Shown piece by piece: positions 62,198 to 64,000 of a stretch of DNA of 64,000 nucleotides. This stretch comes from Hyphomicrobiaceae bacterium. GTDB taxonomy: Bacteria > Pseudomonadota > Alphaproteobacteria > Rhizobiales > Hyphomicrobiaceae. The number at the start of each line of letters is the position of its first letter. Position 1 is the stretch's first letter. The stretch spans positions 1 through 64,000 of the forward strand of contig JACKJH010000001.1 of NCBI GenBank assembly GCA_020638055.1, written 5' to 3'. The position numbers were made by a program, and so were the translations under genes. The notes under the pieces were generated by a model. It made no database searches. It worked only from the letters and a program-made list of their open reading frames with translations, and had not been told where the DNA came from.

Positions 62198-63160
62198 ATG
62201 ACGATCGTTCCGGCCAATGCTGAGCACTTGGAGGACGCTGGCGCGTTGATCCGTGCGGGTAGGCTGGTCGCGTTCCCTACTGAAACGGTTTATGGCCTTG
62301 GTGGCGATGCCACAAATGGTGAAGCTGTCGCGCGAATTTATGAAGCCAAGGGTCGACCCCGTTTCAATCCGCTGATCGTACACATTGAAAGCGTGGCCCA
62401 GGCAGAGGACTTCGCGATTTTCTCTCCACTTGCCAAATCCCTGGCCGAGCGCTTCTGGCCCGGGCCGTTGACACTGGTGCTGCCACGACGCCCGGCATGC
62501 CGCCTATCCGAACTCGTTACGGCCGGACTTGATACCGTTGCCCTTCGATGCCCGGGCCACCCAGTGGCGAGGCGCCTTATTGCGGCTGCCGGCCGGCCGA
62601 TAGCTGCACCTTCAGCAAATGTTTCCGGGCATGTCAGCCCGACGTCTGCAGGTCACGTCGCAGCCGATCTCAATGACAGGGTTGCCATGATCCTCAACGG
62701 CGGCGACACCCAACTTGGGTTGGAATCGACAGTGATCCGCATTGATCACTCACCCAATGGCGAGCCACGTATCGTCCTATTGCGGCCAGGTTCGATCACC
62801 ACCAATGACATTATGCTGGCAACTGGCCTTGATGTTGTCCGCGCCATGGATGCCGCATCCGCGCCAACCTCGCCTGGGCAGCTTGCCAGTCACTATGCAC
62901 CTCGGGCTCGCGTGCGCATCAACGTTGCCTTGGCCGAACCAGGCGAAGCATTGCTTGCTTTTGGTGCCAACGTTCCCCTACACGATGGTCCGACGCTCAA
63001 TCTCAGCGAGACGGGCGACCTGGTCGAAGCGGCAGCCCGCCTCTTTGCTGCATTGCGCGAGCTTGACGCTACCGGAGCTGAGGCAATTGCTGTGATGCCT
63101 ATTCCCGGTGAGGGTCTTGGCGAAGCCATCAACGACCGCCTTACCCGCGCTGCTTCATAA
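62198..63160 (+). CDS. tsaC: L-threonylcarbamoyladenylate synthase (Sua5/YwlC)
   Basis: A 320-residue long-form Sua5 protein that makes threonylcarbamoyl-AMP for t6A in tRNA. The YrdC domain has FPTETVYGLGGDATN, YEAKGRPRFNPLIVHIES, FWPGPLTLVL and APSANVSGHVSPTSAGHV. The Sua5 C-terminal domain is GQLASHYAPRARVRIN. TsaB/TsaD/TsaE are not in the window. Start ATG 62198. Confidence 0.95.
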   Translation: MTIVPANAEHLEDAGALIRAGRLVAFPTETVYGLGGDATNGEAVARIYEAKGRPRFNPLIVHIESVAQAEDFAIFSPLAKSLAERFWPGPLTLVLPRRPACRLSELVTAGLDTVALRCPGHPVARRLIAAAGRPIAAPSANVSGHVSPTSAGHVAADLNDRVAMILNGGDTQLGLESTVIRIDHSPNGEPRIVLLRPGSITTNDIMLATGLDVVRAMDAASAPTSPGQLASHYAPRARVRINVALAEPGEALLAFGANVPLHDGPTLNLSETGDLVEAAARLFAALRELDATGAEAIAVMPIPGEGLGEAINDRLTRAAS

Positions 63161-63208
63161 CAGCCTTGACGCTGATCTTGCTCCGGAACCTGCACCGAGA
63201 AATCTCCG

Positions 63209-64000
63209 ATGACCCGACCGACCGACCTTCAACCGTTGAATGCGCCGACACCGGAAGTGATCGCGCAGTTCACAAACATCGTTGGCCCGACAAATGCACT
63301 AGTCGAATCGGGAGCGCAGGCTGCATATCTGCGCGAATGGCGCGACCGCTACGTTGGAAAAACCGCACTGGTTCTGCGTCCGGGCACGGTTAGGGAAGTC
63401 GCAGAGATCCTATCATTGGCGAATGAAACCCGTGTCGGCATCGTGCCGCAGGCTGGCAACACCGGTCTGGTTGGCGGACAGATCCCCTATGAAGACGGCA
63501 ATGACATTGTTTTGTCTGTCGCACGCCTCAGCCGTGTACGTGAGATGGACGCGACAGGACAATCGATCACGGTCGAGGCAGGTATCACCCTTGCCCACCT
63601 GCAATCCATCGCAGAAGGCGCCGGGCGCCTGTTCCCATTGAGCCTTGCCTCGGAAGGCACCTGCCAGATCGGTGGCAACCTTGCGACCAATGCCGGTGGC
63701 GTCAACGTGCTTGCTTACGGCAACATGCGCGCGCTGACACTTGGACTTGAGGTTGTAACCGCCGAGGGTCGCATCTGGTCATCGCTCAAGACGCTCAAAA
63801 AGGACAACACAGGCTACGACCTGAAAGACCTGTTCATTGGTTCGGAAGGGACGCTTGGCGTCATCACTGCCGCCTCTTTGCGGCTCTTCGCGCGGCCAGC
63901 AGAAAAGGCAACAGCTTTCTGTGCCCTCGACAACCTAGATAAGGTGCTGGAATTTTTCGCACGAGCTGAAGTCGCTGCAGGCCCTTACCTGACGGCGTTT
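63209..64000 (+). CDS. FAD-linked oxidase (GlcD/D2HGDH type), truncated by window end
   Basis: The first 264 residues of a 2-hydroxyacid dehydrogenase-type flavoenzyme. The FAD-binding PCMH domain is visible: ALVLRPGTVREVAEILSLAN, VPQAGNTGLVGGQIP, LSLASEGTCQIGGNLATNAGG, YDLKDLFIGSEGTLGVIT. The substrate (glycolate, D-lactate or D-2-hydroxyglutarate) is not fixed. The 3' part lies beyond position 64000. Start ATG 63209, 48 bp after tsaC, suggests co-transcription. Confidence 0.88.
   Translation, partial: MTRPTDLQPLNAPTPEVIAQFTNIVGPTNALVESGAQAAYLREWRDRYVGKTALVLRPGTVREVAEILSLANETRVGIVPQAGNTGLVGGQIPYEDGNDIVLSVARLSRVREMDATGQSITVEAGITLAHLQSIAEGAGRLFPLSLASEGTCQIGGNLATNAGGVNVLAYGNMRALTLGLEVVTAEGRIWSSLKTLKKDNTGYDLKDLFIGSEGTLGVITAASLRLFARPAEKATAFCALDNLDKVLEFFARAEVAAGPYLTAF

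Overview
The window looks like chromosomal DNA of an alphaproteobacterium of the order Hyphomicrobiales (Rhizobiales). Three things point there: RIME-like intergenic palindromes (seen in about a dozen places), a Cpa/Tad pilus locus with alphaproteobacterial gene order, and the hdac-xseB-dxs-tlyA-rumA housekeeping neighbourhood. No tRNA, rRNA, phage or plasmid replication gene was seen, and no CRISPR array is supported. The genus cannot be fixed from the sequence alone.

Layout. (1) 0.2-8.1 kb: hairpin repeats, infA, cspA, a small cytochrome c, a TauE/SafE permease whose 3' end runs into a duplicated 269-bp inverted-repeat element, a TadG-like protein, a DUF2478 protein and a large L,D-transpeptidase. 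(2) 8.9-16.4 kb: a tightly overlapping nine-gene Mrp/Mnh-like cation/proton antiporter operon, ordered E-F-G-A'-B-C-D-D-x-D. It has three large NuoL/M/N-type subunits and no full-length MrpA. (3) 16.8-25.3 kb: a PilZ protein, then a tungsten/molybdenum aldehyde:ferredoxin oxidoreductase (AOR) cluster (four-cluster ferredoxin, catalytic subunit, FAD/NAD subunit, MoaD-like protein), then a FIST sensor paired with a hybrid histidine kinase. (4) 25.6-38.2 kb: the Flp/Tad pilus locus. Two Flp pilins, cpaA, cpaE and the core of cpaF are open, but cpaB, cpaC, cpaD, the cpaF N-terminus, tadB and tadC all carry frameshifts. Divergent genes encode a CpaC-N-like protein and two TadE-like proteins. (5) 38.5-64 kb: mostly single housekeeping genes (TetR regulator, YdjM-like protein, CDF transporter, RimO, sulfatase-type transferase, methyltransferases, sirtuin, TlyA, NhaP antiporter, Dxs, XseB, HDAC-like amidohydrolase, SDR, crotonase, acyl-CoA dehydrogenase, Sua5/TsaC and a truncated FAD-linked oxidase), with many intergenic palindromes between them.

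How the parts may fit together. The AOR genes would oxidise aldehydes to acids and pass electrons through the ferredoxin to the FAD/NAD subunit. The FIST/kinase pair immediately downstream could sense the redox or nitric oxide state. The Mrp-like complex, 1.7 kb upstream of the AOR genes, would exchange cations for protons; an energetic link to AOR is only a hypothesis. The TadG, TadE and Flp genes together describe a surface-attachment pilus, and a near-perfect CtrA-type site lies upstream of the distant tadG. The most unusual non-coding feature is the density of palindromic modules bounded by CTAG, including one family with compensatory base-pair changes.
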